Source: Paraburkholderia ribeironis
GTDB lineage: Bacteria; Pseudomonadota; Gammaproteobacteria; Burkholderiales; Burkholderiaceae
Length of the DNA: 64,000 nt
Direction of reading: 5' to 3'
Assembly: GCF_900019265.1 (NCBI RefSeq)
Contig: NZ_CYGX02000023.1
Span: 17,740 to 81,739 of the forward strand
The notes beneath the pieces were generated by a model that worked only from the letters and a program-made list of their open reading frames with translations, searched no databases and was not told the origin of the DNA. Shown piece by piece: positions 1 to 7,812 of the stretch. The translations under genes and the position numbers were made by a program. The first letter of the stretch is position 1; every line of letters starts with the position of its first letter.

Positions 1-22
1 CCACCCTTCACTATTCTGCAAA

Positions 23-34
23 AAACGCACGTTT
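23..34. promoter_or_regulatory. Candidate PsrA-type operator (AAAC-N4-GTTT)
   Basis: An inverted repeat AAAC-GCAC-GTTT lies about 100 bp before the TetR gene. The published PsrA box of Pseudomonas is, as I recall it, (G/C)AAAC-N2-4-GTTT(G/C); here the right flank (C at 35) fits and the left flank (A at 22) does not. A possible -10 element TATTCT lies just upstream at 12-16/17, so a repressor bound here could block the start of transcription. Autoregulation is an inference. Confidence 0.4.
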
Positions 35-41
35 CAAATAG

Positions 42-93
42 GCTTTTGAAGCAGGCTTTTGAAGCAGTTTTTTGAAGCAGGTTTTTGAATCGC
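42..93. repeat. 13-bp tandem repeat, four units
   Basis: Four 13-bp units run head to tail: 42-54 and 55-67 are identical (GCTTTTGAAGCAG), 68-80 differs at two positions and 81-93 is degenerate. The array sits in the probable leader of the TetR gene. A second 13-bp array with a related core (GCAG followed by GCTTTT) is at 44198-44275. Confidence 0.8.
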
Positions 94-133
94 TTGTTTG
101 CGAGCCGGGCGACCGGCAACCAGGAGACGCAAC

Positions 134-982
134 ATGGCTGTTCGCACGACGGGCCGGCTTGCCGGCGATACGAAGTCCCGCATCCTCGACGCCGCCGAAT
201 CACTGTTCATCGAATACGGCTACGAGGCGATGTCGCTGCGCCAGATCACCGCCCGCGCCGAAGTCAATCTCGCGGCGGTCAACTATCACTTCGGCAGCAA
301 GGAATCGCTGATCCACTCGATGTTGTCGCGCCGCCTCGACCAGCTCAACGAAGCACGGCTGAAACTGCTCGACCGCTTCGATGCGATGCTCGGCGAGCGT
401 CTGACCTGCGAGCACGTGCTCGGCGCGATGTTCATTCCGGCGCTGCGTCTGTCGCGCGATCCGCAGGTCGGCGGCAAGGCGTTTCTGCGTTTGCTGGGCC
501 GCGCTTATACCGATCCGTCGTCGTTCATTCGCGACTTTCTGAACGGGCACTACGCGTCGGTGGCGCAGCGCTTTTTCGATGCATTCCAGCGCGCGTTGCC
601 GCACCTGCCGCGCGAGGAACTCGGCTGGCGTTTGCATTTTGCGATCGGTGCGCTCTCGGGCGTGCTGGCCGGCACCGATACCGACCGCCTGATCGCCGAG
701 TTCTCACAGGGCAAGTCGATGAACGACCTGCAGTTGACCGCGCGCCTCGCATCGCTGATGGTGGCCGCGCTCAAGGCGCCGCTGCCGGACGACTCGCAAC
801 TGGCCGCGTTCGCCACAGTGCTGGGCGACGCGAGCGAAGGCGGCGCTGAGGGCAGCGCGGCAAGCGAAACCGCATGCACGCCGCAAGGCGCCAGCGCGAC
901 GGTGGTCGCTCCAGCGGCGCAAAGCACAGTGGACGCGATGCGCGAGGTTCGCCCCGCGGTTCGCCCCGCCGTTCGCTCGTAA
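134..982 (+). CDS. TetR-family regulator, PsrA-like
   Basis: This 282-residue protein has an N-terminal TetR helix-turn-helix (about residues 15-60, with RILDAAESLF and VNLAAVNYHFGSKESLI). The AVNYHFGSKE recognition-helix region and the C-terminal FLRLLGRAY and WRLHFAIGALSG stretches resemble Pseudomonas PsrA, a long-chain acyl-CoA-responsive repressor of fatty-acid degradation genes. The start at 134 was chosen because AGGAG lies 7 bases before it; an ATG at 98 lacks a site. It is followed after 114 bp by fadE on the same strand, which supports a role in fatty-acid control. The C-terminal 60 residues are low-complexity Ala/Thr/Val with a short RPAV repeat, longer than typical PsrA. The TetR assignment is firm; the PsrA-like ligand and targets are inferred. 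Confidence 0.85.
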   Translation: MAVRTTGRLAGDTKSRILDAAESLFIEYGYEAMSLRQITARAEVNLAAVNYHFGSKESLIHSMLSRRLDQLNEARLKLLDRFDAMLGERLTCEHVLGAMFIPALRLSRDPQVGGKAFLRLLGRAYTDPSSFIRDFLNGHYASVAQRFFDAFQRALPHLPREELGWRLHFAIGALSGVLAGTDTDRLIAEFSQGKSMNDLQLTARLASLMVAALKAPLPDDSQLAAFATVLGDASEGGAEGSAASETACTPQGASATVVAPAAQSTVDAMREVRPAVRPAVRS

Positions 983-1096
983 GGCAACAACGACGCGCAG
1001 CGCAACAGCCGGACCACCCGACAGAAGATCAACCGAACTCGAGCCGTCCGCACCCCGCGAATACGGTCGCGCATCATCGGCACAGGAGGAGGCATC

Positions 1097-3595
1097 ATGC
1101 CGTGGTTCATCCTGGTACTCGTCATTGCCGCTCTGGCGCTCGTCTATATCCAGGCGCGAGCGTCATGGTGGCTGGCTGCCATGATCGTCTGGGTGGCGCT
1201 CGCGCATGTCAGCGGTGCAGCGGGCTCTGTCGTCACGACGCTGTTCGCGATCGTGCTGGTCCTCCCCGCTCTCGTGCTCACGCTCAAGCCGCTGCGCCGC
1301 GCATGGCTGACGAGGCCCGTGCTCGACGCGTTCCGCCGGGTCCTGCCGGAGATGTCGCCCACCGAGCGCGATGCGCTCGAAGCCGGCACCGTCTGGTGGG
1401 ACGCCGAACTGTTCTCCGGACGCCCGCGCTGGCATACGCTGCTCGGCTATGGACCGGCCACGCTGACTGCCGAAGAACAGGCTTTCCTCGACGTCGAATG
1501 CGAGCAGTTGTGCGATCTCGCGAACGACTGGGAAACCACCATGGTCTGGCAGGATCTGTCGCCGGCCACGTGGCAATTCATCAAGGAGCGCGGCTTTCTC
1601 GGCATGATCATTCCGAAGCAGTACGGCGGCAAGCAGTTCTCGGCGTACGCGCATTCGCAGGTCATCATGAAGCTGGCTTCGCGCTGCTCGGCTGCCGCCG
1701 TGTCGGTGATGGTGCCGAACTCGCTCGGCCCCGCCGAATTGCTGATGCAATACGGCACCGAAGCCCAGAAGAACCACTACCTGCCGCGTCTCGCGCGTGG
1801 CGAGGACATTCCCTGCTTTGCGCTGACGAGCCCTTACGCGGGCTCCGACGCCGCGGCGATTCCGGACGTCGGCATCGTCTGCAAGGGCGTGTTCGAAGGC
1901 CGCGAAACGCTCGGCTTTCGCCTCACGTGGGACAAGCGCTACATCACGCTCGGACCGATCGCGACCGTGCTCGGCCTCGCGTTCCGCGCACTCGACCCCG
2001 ACCACCTGCTCGGCCCGAATGACGAGCCAGGCATTACCTGCGCGCTGATTCCGGCCGACCACCCGGGCGTGAACATCGGTCGTCGTCATTGGCCGCTGAA
2101 TGCGGTGTTCCAGAACGGCCCAAACTCGGGCGAAGACGTGTTCATTCCGCTCGACTGGGTGATCGGCGGACGCGCGCAAGTGGGCAACGGCTGGCGCATG
2201 CTAATGGAATGTCTCGCGGCGGGCCGGGCGATTTCGCTGCCGTCGTCGAACGTCGGGATAGCGAAGATCGCCGTGCGCGGCACCAGCGCTTATGCCGCGA
2301 TTCGCCGCCAGTTCCGCACCGCTGTCGGCAAGTTCGAGGGCGTGCAGGAGGCGCTCGGCCGCATGGGCGGCAATCTGTACGTGATGGACGCCGCGCGCCG
2401 CCTCTCCGCGCAGGCGGTGGACCTCGGCGAAAAGCCATCGGTCATTTCGGCAATCGCGAAGTACCACATCACGGAGCGCGCCCGCATGGTCATCAACGAC
2501 GGCATGGACGTCGCCGCCGGCAAGGGCATCTGCATGGGGCCGTCGAACTTTCTGGCGCGCGCCTATCAGCAGATGCCGATCTCGATCACCGTGGAAGGCG
2601 CGAACATTCTCACGCGTTGCCTGATCATCTTCGGCCAGGGTGCGCTGCGCTGTCATCCGTACGTGCTCAAGGAAATGACGGCGACGCGCGAACCGGATCA
2701 CGCCAGGGCGCTGCGTGATTTCGACGCGGCATTCTTCGGTCACGTGAGCTTCACGCTCTCCAACGTCGTGCGCAGTGCCGTGTACGGCATCACGGCCGGC
2801 GCGTTGATCGCGCGGCCGCGCACCGCTTACGCGCCGCTCCATGCGTACTATCGCGCGGCCACGCGCCTGTCGACTGCGTTCGCGCTGCTCGCCGACGTCT
2901 CGATGCTCGTGCTCGGTGGCGATCTGAAACGTCGTGAACGCCTCTCCGGGCGCCTGGGCGACGTGCTGTCCCAGCTGTACCTGATCTCGGCCACGCTCAA
3001 GCGCTTCGAAGACGAAGGCCGCCAGCAGGACGATCTGCCGCTCGTGCGCTGGGGCGTCGAGGATGCGTTGTACAAGGCCCAGCACGCGCTCGACGGCGTG
3101 CTCGCGAATTACCCGAACCGGCTGGCCGCCGGCCTCGTGCGGTTAATCGCCTTGCCGTTCGGACTGCCGTACCGTGAGCCGTCGGACCGGCTCGGCAGCG
3201 AAATCGCGGAGCTGATGCAAACGCCCGGCGCGGCGCGCGAGCGGTTGTTGTCCGACTCGTACGTGCCGCATCCGGATGTCGATGCACTCGGCTACGGCGA
3301 GCTGGCGTTCGAGCTGAATGCGCGCTTCGCGCAGATCGAGCAGAAGCTGCGCGATGCAGTCGGGCAAGGCCTGCTCGCGCCGATGCCGCAAAGCTTCGCG
3401 CAACTCGCCGCATGGAGCGACGCGGCGCAGCAGCAAGGGCTGATCGACACCGACGAGCGCCGCGTGCTCGACGATTACGCGCGTTACGGCGCGCAAGTCG
3501 TCCGGGTCGACGACTTCCCGGCCGACTTCGACATGTTGGCCGGTCTGCAAAAGCGCAAGGAGACGCTCGACAAGGCGCTGGAACTCTCGACGTGA
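1097..3595 (+). CDS. fadE: Acyl-CoA dehydrogenase, FadE type
   Basis: An 832-residue long acyl-CoA dehydrogenase of the FadE (YafH) kind, close to the 814 residues of the E. coli enzyme. It would carry out the FAD-dependent first step of beta-oxidation, acyl-CoA to trans-2-enoyl-CoA. Two hydrophobic N-terminal segments (about residues 2-60) suggest membrane attachment; the dehydrogenase domain follows (about 90-540, with ALTSPYAGSDAAAIPD and EGANILTRCLIIFGQGA), then the C-terminal DUF1974 region specific to this subfamily. A strong AGGAGG site precedes the ATG. It heads a same-strand set with fabG, maoC, thiolase and fadD. No electron-transfer flavoprotein genes are nearby, so its electron acceptor must be encoded elsewhere. 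Confidence 0.95.
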   Translation: MPWFILVLVIAALALVYIQARASWWLAAMIVWVALAHVSGAAGSVVTTLFAIVLVLPALVLTLKPLRRAWLTRPVLDAFRRVLPEMSPTERDALEAGTVWWDAELFSGRPRWHTLLGYGPATLTAEEQAFLDVECEQLCDLANDWETTMVWQDLSPATWQFIKERGFLGMIIPKQYGGKQFSAYAHSQVIMKLASRCSAAAVSVMVPNSLGPAELLMQYGTEAQKNHYLPRLARGEDIPCFALTSPYAGSDAAAIPDVGIVCKGVFEGRETLGFRLTWDKRYITLGPIATVLGLAFRALDPDHLLGPNDEPGITCALIPADHPGVNIGRRHWPLNAVFQNGPNSGEDVFIPLDWVIGGRAQVGNGWRMLMECLAAGRAISLPSSNVGIAKIAVRGTSAYAAIRRQFRTAVGKFEGVQEALGRMGGNLYVMDAARRLSAQAVDLGEKPSVISAIAKYHITERARMVINDGMDVAAGKGICMGPSNFLARAYQQMPISITVEGANILTRCLIIFGQGALRCHPYVLKEMTATREPDHARALRDFDAAFFGHVSFTLSNVVRSAVYGITAGALIARPRTAYAPLHAYYRAATRLSTAFALLADVSMLVLGGDLKRRERLSGRLGDVLSQLYLISATLKRFEDEGRQQDDLPLVRWGVEDALYKAQHALDGVLANYPNRLAAGLVRLIALPFGLPYREPSDRLGSEIAELMQTPGAARERLLSDSYVPHPDVDALGYGELAFELNARFAQIEQKLRDAVGQGLLAPMPQSFAQLAAWSDAAQQQGLIDTDERRVLDDYARYGAQVVRVDDFPADFDMLAGLQKRKETLDKALELST

Positions 3596-3799
3596 CTTGC
3601 GGTGTGATTTGCGGTGTGAATCAAGGCCCGAATCACGGGCTCGGTTCCTGAGAAAACCCTGGGCGGATCGGGAAAGCGTACCCGCCGCGCCCGACTCAGT
3701 GCACACTGACACACGGCCGACGTCCCCCAAGAGGACTTCCTGCGGGGCGTGCCCCAAGGGCACTTCCGGCGAGGCGCCTCCAGCGGAGCAACCAAGAAA

Positions 3800-5260
3800 A
3801 TGAACGACTCCTATCTGAACTTCGTCAATTCGCCGTTCGGCGCGCGCTTCGTACGCGCGCTCGGGTTGCCGTCGCCGGAGGTGCTGCGCCGTTATCGCGC
3901 GGATCAGCCCGAGTTCGAGGGCCTCGTGGCGATCGGTGCAGGCCGCGCCCCGCATCTGCTCGATGCGCTCGCGAGCCTGGTGGTGAGCATCGGCGTCACC
4001 AGCGTCGCGCATGAGAGCGCGGGACTGTGGGTGCCGCTCGCCCAACGTCACGGTCTGATGACCGGGCGCTTCGAACCGGCGGAAGCCGGCTCGCCGGGCA
4101 AGCTCGCTGCACTGTTATTCGACGCGAGCGGTATCGAGGACAGCAGCCAGCTGCAACCGCTGCACGGCTTCTTTCACGATACGCTGCGCTCGCTCGGCAA
4201 ATGCGGACGCATCGTCGTGCTAGGACGGCCGCCGCAAGCGTGCGCAAGCCCGCGCCAGTGGACCGCGCAGCGCGCGCTCGAAGGACTGACGCGTTCGCTC
4301 GGCAAGGAAGCGCGGCGCGGCATCACCGCGAATCTCGTGTATATCGCGCAAGGTGCGGAGCACGATATCGAAGCGACGTTGCGCTTCTTTCTGTCGCCGC
4401 GTTCGGCGTATGTGTCCGGGCAGGTGGTGACAATCGACACCAGCGCCGCTAGAGACACCAGCGACACCAGCAACACCCGCAACACCGGCAACGCCCGCCC
4501 CCTGACGACACCCGCGTTCGACTGGGCGCAGCCGCTCGCGGGCCGGCGCGCGGTCGTGACCGGCGCGGCGCGCGGGATCGGCGCGTCGATTGCGAGCGTG
4601 CTGGCCGCCGAAGGCGCGCACGTGATCGGCATCGATATCCCGTCGGCGCGCGACGCGCTCGACGCCACATTGCGTCAGCTGAACGGCACCGCGCTCGCGT
4701 TCGACATCGCCGCGCCAGAAGCCCCCGCGCAGATCGCCGCCGCGCTCGACGAACAGGGCGTGGACATCATCGTGCACAACGCCGGCATCACGAAAGACAA
4801 GACCATCGCGAAGATGACCGACGCCATGTGGCAAAGCGTCATTGACATCAATCTGGGCGCGCAGGAACGGATCGACGACGCGTTGCTCGGCGCCGGCATC
4901 CTGCGCGACGGTGGCCGCATCATCGCGGTGTCGTCGATCAGCGGCATTGCGGGCAACCGTGGCCAGACCAATTACGCGACATCGAAGGCCGGCGTGATCG
5001 GCCGCGTGCAGAGCATGGCGCCGCATCTGCAAGCGCGCGGCATCACGATCAACGCGGTCGCGCCCGGCTTCATCGAAACGCAGATGACCGCGAAGATCCC
5101 GCTGACCCTGCGCGAAGCGGGCCGCCGCATGAACTCGATGAGCCAGGGCGGCCAACCGGTCGACGTCGCGCAGACCATCGCGTGGCTCGCGCATCCGGGG
5201 TCGGGCGGCATCAGCGGCCAGGTGGTACGCGTGTGCGGACAAAGCCTGATCGGAGCATGA
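3800..5260 (+). CDS. fabG: Two-domain (FabG4-type) 3-oxoacyl reductase
   Basis: A 486-residue short-chain dehydrogenase about twice the usual FabG length. The first ~220 residues are a degenerate Rossmann-like domain; the catalytic domain has the NAD(P) motif TGAARGIG (about 254-261), NAG in HNAGITKDK, and the Ser379-Tyr392-Lys396 triad in SSISG and YATSK. This is the architecture of high-molecular-weight FabG4, which uses NAD(H) and acyl-CoA esters in characterised cases. The domains are joined by a Thr/Ser/Asn linker encoded by five 9-bp repeats (4454-4498). The start at 3800 was chosen over an upstream ATG because homology-like sequence begins at MNDSYLNF. It overlaps or abuts the maoC gene, so the two are surely co-translated. 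It probably interconverts (R)-3-hydroxyacyl-CoA and 3-ketoacyl-CoA. Confidence 0.9.
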   Translation: MNDSYLNFVNSPFGARFVRALGLPSPEVLRRYRADQPEFEGLVAIGAGRAPHLLDALASLVVSIGVTSVAHESAGLWVPLAQRHGLMTGRFEPAEAGSPGKLAALLFDASGIEDSSQLQPLHGFFHDTLRSLGKCGRIVVLGRPPQACASPRQWTAQRALEGLTRSLGKEARRGITANLVYIAQGAEHDIEATLRFFLSPRSAYVSGQVVTIDTSAARDTSDTSNTRNTGNARPLTTPAFDWAQPLAGRRAVVTGAARGIGASIASVLAAEGAHVIGIDIPSARDALDATLRQLNGTALAFDIAAPEAPAQIAAALDEQGVDIIVHNAGITKDKTIAKMTDAMWQSVIDINLGAQERIDDALLGAGILRDGGRIIAVSSISGIAGNRGQTNYATSKAGVIGRVQSMAPHLQARGITINAVAPGFIETQMTAKIPLTLREAGRRMNSMSQGGQPVDVAQTIAWLAHPGSGGISGQVVRVCGQSLIGA

Positions 5261-5262
5261 GC

Positions 5263-6231
5263 ATGGGTGAACCGGGTGATCCGTTCGGGGACGGTCGCGC
5301 ATCAGGCCCGGCGCGGCCCGACGCGAGCCGGTTTGGCGCGACGCGGCCGAAGACCGTCGTCGTCGATCGCTTGCCCGCGCCGGCGAAACTCTACGCACGC
5401 GCGCTGTCGGGCATCGTCAAGCGCGGGCGTGATACGCATCTGCCGCATCTGCCGCATCTGCCGCCGCTGCGCCTCGTGCGCCCCGCGGTCGCGCTCGATC
5501 CGGGTCCGATCTGGCGTTACGCACGCGTGTGTGGCTTCATTCCCGAGCACGGCGTGCCGCTCACGTATCCGCACCTGCTGGCGTTTCCGCTGCATCTGCT
5601 GATGCTGACCGACCCGGCGTTTCCGTGGCCGGCGCTCGGCCTCCTGCATCTGGCCAACCATGTGCGTCTGCGCCGGCCGCTTACGTACAAGGACATGCTG
5701 CGCGTCGAAGTGGAATTCGGCGCGCTGCTGCATCACGACAAAGGCCAGGCGTTCGTGCTGCATACCCGCATGTACCGGCGCGGCGAGGCGGTGTGGGACG
5801 GCGACAGCGTCTATCTGAAACGCGCCGTGCCGGCGAGCGGCAGTCCGCTCGCTCCACTCGAGCCCGCGCCGGCCGCCCTGCAGCGCGTCGCGCGCTGGCA
5901 ACTCGCGCCGCAACTGGGCCGCGACTATGCGAGCGTGTCCGGCGACTACAACCCGATCCACCTCAGCGCGTTGTCTGCCAAGGCGTTCGGCTTTCCGCGT
6001 GCGATCGCGCACGGCATGTGGACGCTGGCGCGCGCCACCTCCGCGCTGCAACCGCCGAAGCCGCTGGCCGAAGCCACGCTCAGCGCGGAATTCAAGCTGC
6101 CGCTGCTGTTGCCGGGTGAAGCGTCGTTGTGGAGCGCGGCGCCGTCGCTGATCGAACGCGACATCGAGGTGCGCGATATCGCCGGCGAAAAGCCGCATCT
6201 GCGCGCCCGCATGCAGTGGCGGCTGCAATGA
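5263..6231 (+). CDS. MaoC-like acyl dehydratase
   Basis: A 322-residue protein with a C-terminal MaoC hot-dog domain. The hydratase-2 signature is visible: SGDYNPIHLSALSAKAFGFP then AIAHGMW, containing the Asp and His expected for (R)-specific enoyl-CoA hydration. The N-terminal half is a second, degenerate hot-dog-like half, as in double hot-dog HtdX-type proteins. An in-frame ATG at 5257 overlaps the fabG stop (ATGA), but the GGAG at 5252-5255 is spaced properly only for the ATG at 5263. Residues near 60 carry a short Leu-Pro-His repeat (LPHLPHLPPL) from a 9-bp duplication. Direct coupling to FabG suggests the pair handles (R)-3-hydroxyacyl-CoA intermediates. Confidence 0.88.
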   Translation: MGEPGDPFGDGRASGPARPDASRFGATRPKTVVVDRLPAPAKLYARALSGIVKRGRDTHLPHLPHLPPLRLVRPAVALDPGPIWRYARVCGFIPEHGVPLTYPHLLAFPLHLLMLTDPAFPWPALGLLHLANHVRLRRPLTYKDMLRVEVEFGALLHHDKGQAFVLHTRMYRRGEAVWDGDSVYLKRAVPASGSPLAPLEPAPAALQRVARWQLAPQLGRDYASVSGDYNPIHLSALSAKAFGFPRAIAHGMWTLARATSALQPPKPLAEATLSAEFKLPLLLPGEASLWSAAPSLIERDIEVRDIAGEKPHLRARMQWRLQ

Positions 6232-6399
6232 CGCGCGCCCGCCGGTCGCATCGCGGAATGGAATTGAAGCGGTGCGCAAATCGTTGTTGCATTGGGGCGG
6301 GTGATTGGCCATCGCCCGAACCGCATCGGCCGCACCGTTCATGCCATTCGCACCACTCAATAACCAGGGAAACCAGGGAACGACCCGAAGGAGCCGAGC

Positions 6400-7701
6400 A
6401 TGTCCAACCCGCTACCCGCCGTGCGCCGCGTCGCCATCGTCGGGGGTAACCGGATTCCGTTTGCCCGCTCGAATACCGCCTACGCGACCGCGTCGAATCA
6501 GGACATGCTGAGCTTCACGCTGCAAGGCCTGATCGACCGCTACGACCTGCATGGCGAACGTCTGGGCGAAGTCGCCGCCGGCGCCGTGATCAAGCATTCG
6601 CGCGATTTCAATCTGACGCGCGAAGCCGTGCTGTCCACCACGCTCGCAAAGCAAACGCCCGCGTACGACGTGCAACAGGCGTGCGGCACCGGACTCGAAG
6701 CGGCCATCCTCGTCGCCAACAAGATCGCGCTCGGGCAGATCGAGGCGGGCATCGCGGGCGGCGTCGACTCCACATCCGATGCGCCAATCGGCGTCAACGA
6801 GCAGATGCGCCGGATCCTGCTCGAAGCGAACCGCAGCCGCAGCACAGGACAGCGCGTCGGCGCGCTGGCCAAGCTGCGGCCCGGCATGCTCTTCAAGCCG
6901 CTGCTGCCGCGCAACAGCGAACCCCGCACCGGGCTGTCGATGGGCGAGCATTGCGAGCTGATGGCCAAACGCTGGAACATCTCGCGCGAGGCGCAGGACG
7001 TGCTCGCGTACGACAGCCATCGCAAGCTTGCCGATGCGTACGCACGCGGCTTCGTCAACGATCTGATGACGCCGTACCGGGGACTCGCACGCGACAACAA
7101 TCTGCGCGCCGATCTGACGCTCGAAAAGCTCGCCAGCCTCAAGCCCGCGTTCGACCGCGACGCCGGCACGCTGACCGCCGGCAACTCGACACCGCTCACC
7201 GACGGCGCGTCGGCCGTGCTGCTCGCGAGCGACGCGTGGGCCGATCGGCACGGGCTGCCGGTGCTCGCGTCTCTGAGTTGGTCGGAGACTGCCGCCGTCG
7301 ACTTTTTCGACCAGAAGGAAGGCCTGTTGATGGCGCCCGCGTATGCCGTGCCGCGCATGCTGGCGCGCGCCGGCCTCACGTTGCAGGACTTCGATCGCTA
7401 CGAAATCCACGAAGCGTTCGCAGCCCAGGTGTTGTGCACGCTCGCGGCGTGGCAGGATGACGAGTATTGCCGCACGCAACTCGGCTTGCCGGGCCCGCTC
7501 GGCGCGATCGATCGGACCAGAATGAACGTGAACGGCGGCTCGCTCGCCACCGGTCATCCGTTCGCGGCGACTGGCGGGCGTATCGTCGCCAGCCTCGCGA
7601 AGATGCTCGCGCAACTCGACAAGCCGGCCGGCACCGCACGCGGGCTGATTTCGATCTGCGCGGCGGGCGGCCAGGGGGTGGTCGCGATACTGGAACGGTG
7701 A
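6400..7701 (+). CDS. fadI: Acetyl-CoA C-acyltransferase, FadI-type thiolase
   Basis: A 433-residue thiolase. The nucleophile Cys95 lies in QQACGTGLEA; the base residues are His386 (GGSLATGHPFAATGGR) and Cys420 (CAAGGQG). These three sites and the length fit the degradative FadA/FadI class, which cleaves 3-ketoacyl-CoA to acetyl-CoA and a shortened acyl-CoA. A site AAGGAG precedes the start. The 168-bp gap after maoC holds only a small direct repeat (ACCAGGGAA twice, about 6362-6380). No FadB/FadJ partner follows, which is the usual neighbour of such a thiolase; the maoC and fabG genes upstream supply those two steps instead. The exact subfamily (FadI or FadA2-like) is less certain than the enzyme class. 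Confidence 0.92.
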   Translation: MSNPLPAVRRVAIVGGNRIPFARSNTAYATASNQDMLSFTLQGLIDRYDLHGERLGEVAAGAVIKHSRDFNLTREAVLSTTLAKQTPAYDVQQACGTGLEAAILVANKIALGQIEAGIAGGVDSTSDAPIGVNEQMRRILLEANRSRSTGQRVGALAKLRPGMLFKPLLPRNSEPRTGLSMGEHCELMAKRWNISREAQDVLAYDSHRKLADAYARGFVNDLMTPYRGLARDNNLRADLTLEKLASLKPAFDRDAGTLTAGNSTPLTDGASAVLLASDAWADRHGLPVLASLSWSETAAVDFFDQKEGLLMAPAYAVPRMLARAGLTLQDFDRYEIHEAFAAQVLCTLAAWQDDEYCRTQLGLPGPLGAIDRTRMNVNGGSLATGHPFAATGGRIVASLAKMLAQLDKPAGTARGLISICAAGGQGVVAILER

Positions 7702-7786
7702 GCGGCGCGGCACCCTGCCGTGCGCGGCCACCATGCACGCCTGGTTCGCTTCGAGCACTGGCCGCAACACCGGCACACAATTAGAT

Positions 7787-7800
7787 GAAGCCACGGCTTC
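7787..7800 (+). promoter_or_regulatory. Short hairpin just before the fadD ribosome site
   Basis: GAAGCC-AC-GGCTTC is a perfect 6-bp inverted repeat that ends one base before the AGGAG of fadD. It could be a small operator or an mRNA hairpin next to the ribosome site. No T-run follows, so it is not a terminator. Confidence 0.35.
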
Positions 7801-7812
7801 AGGAGATGACCG

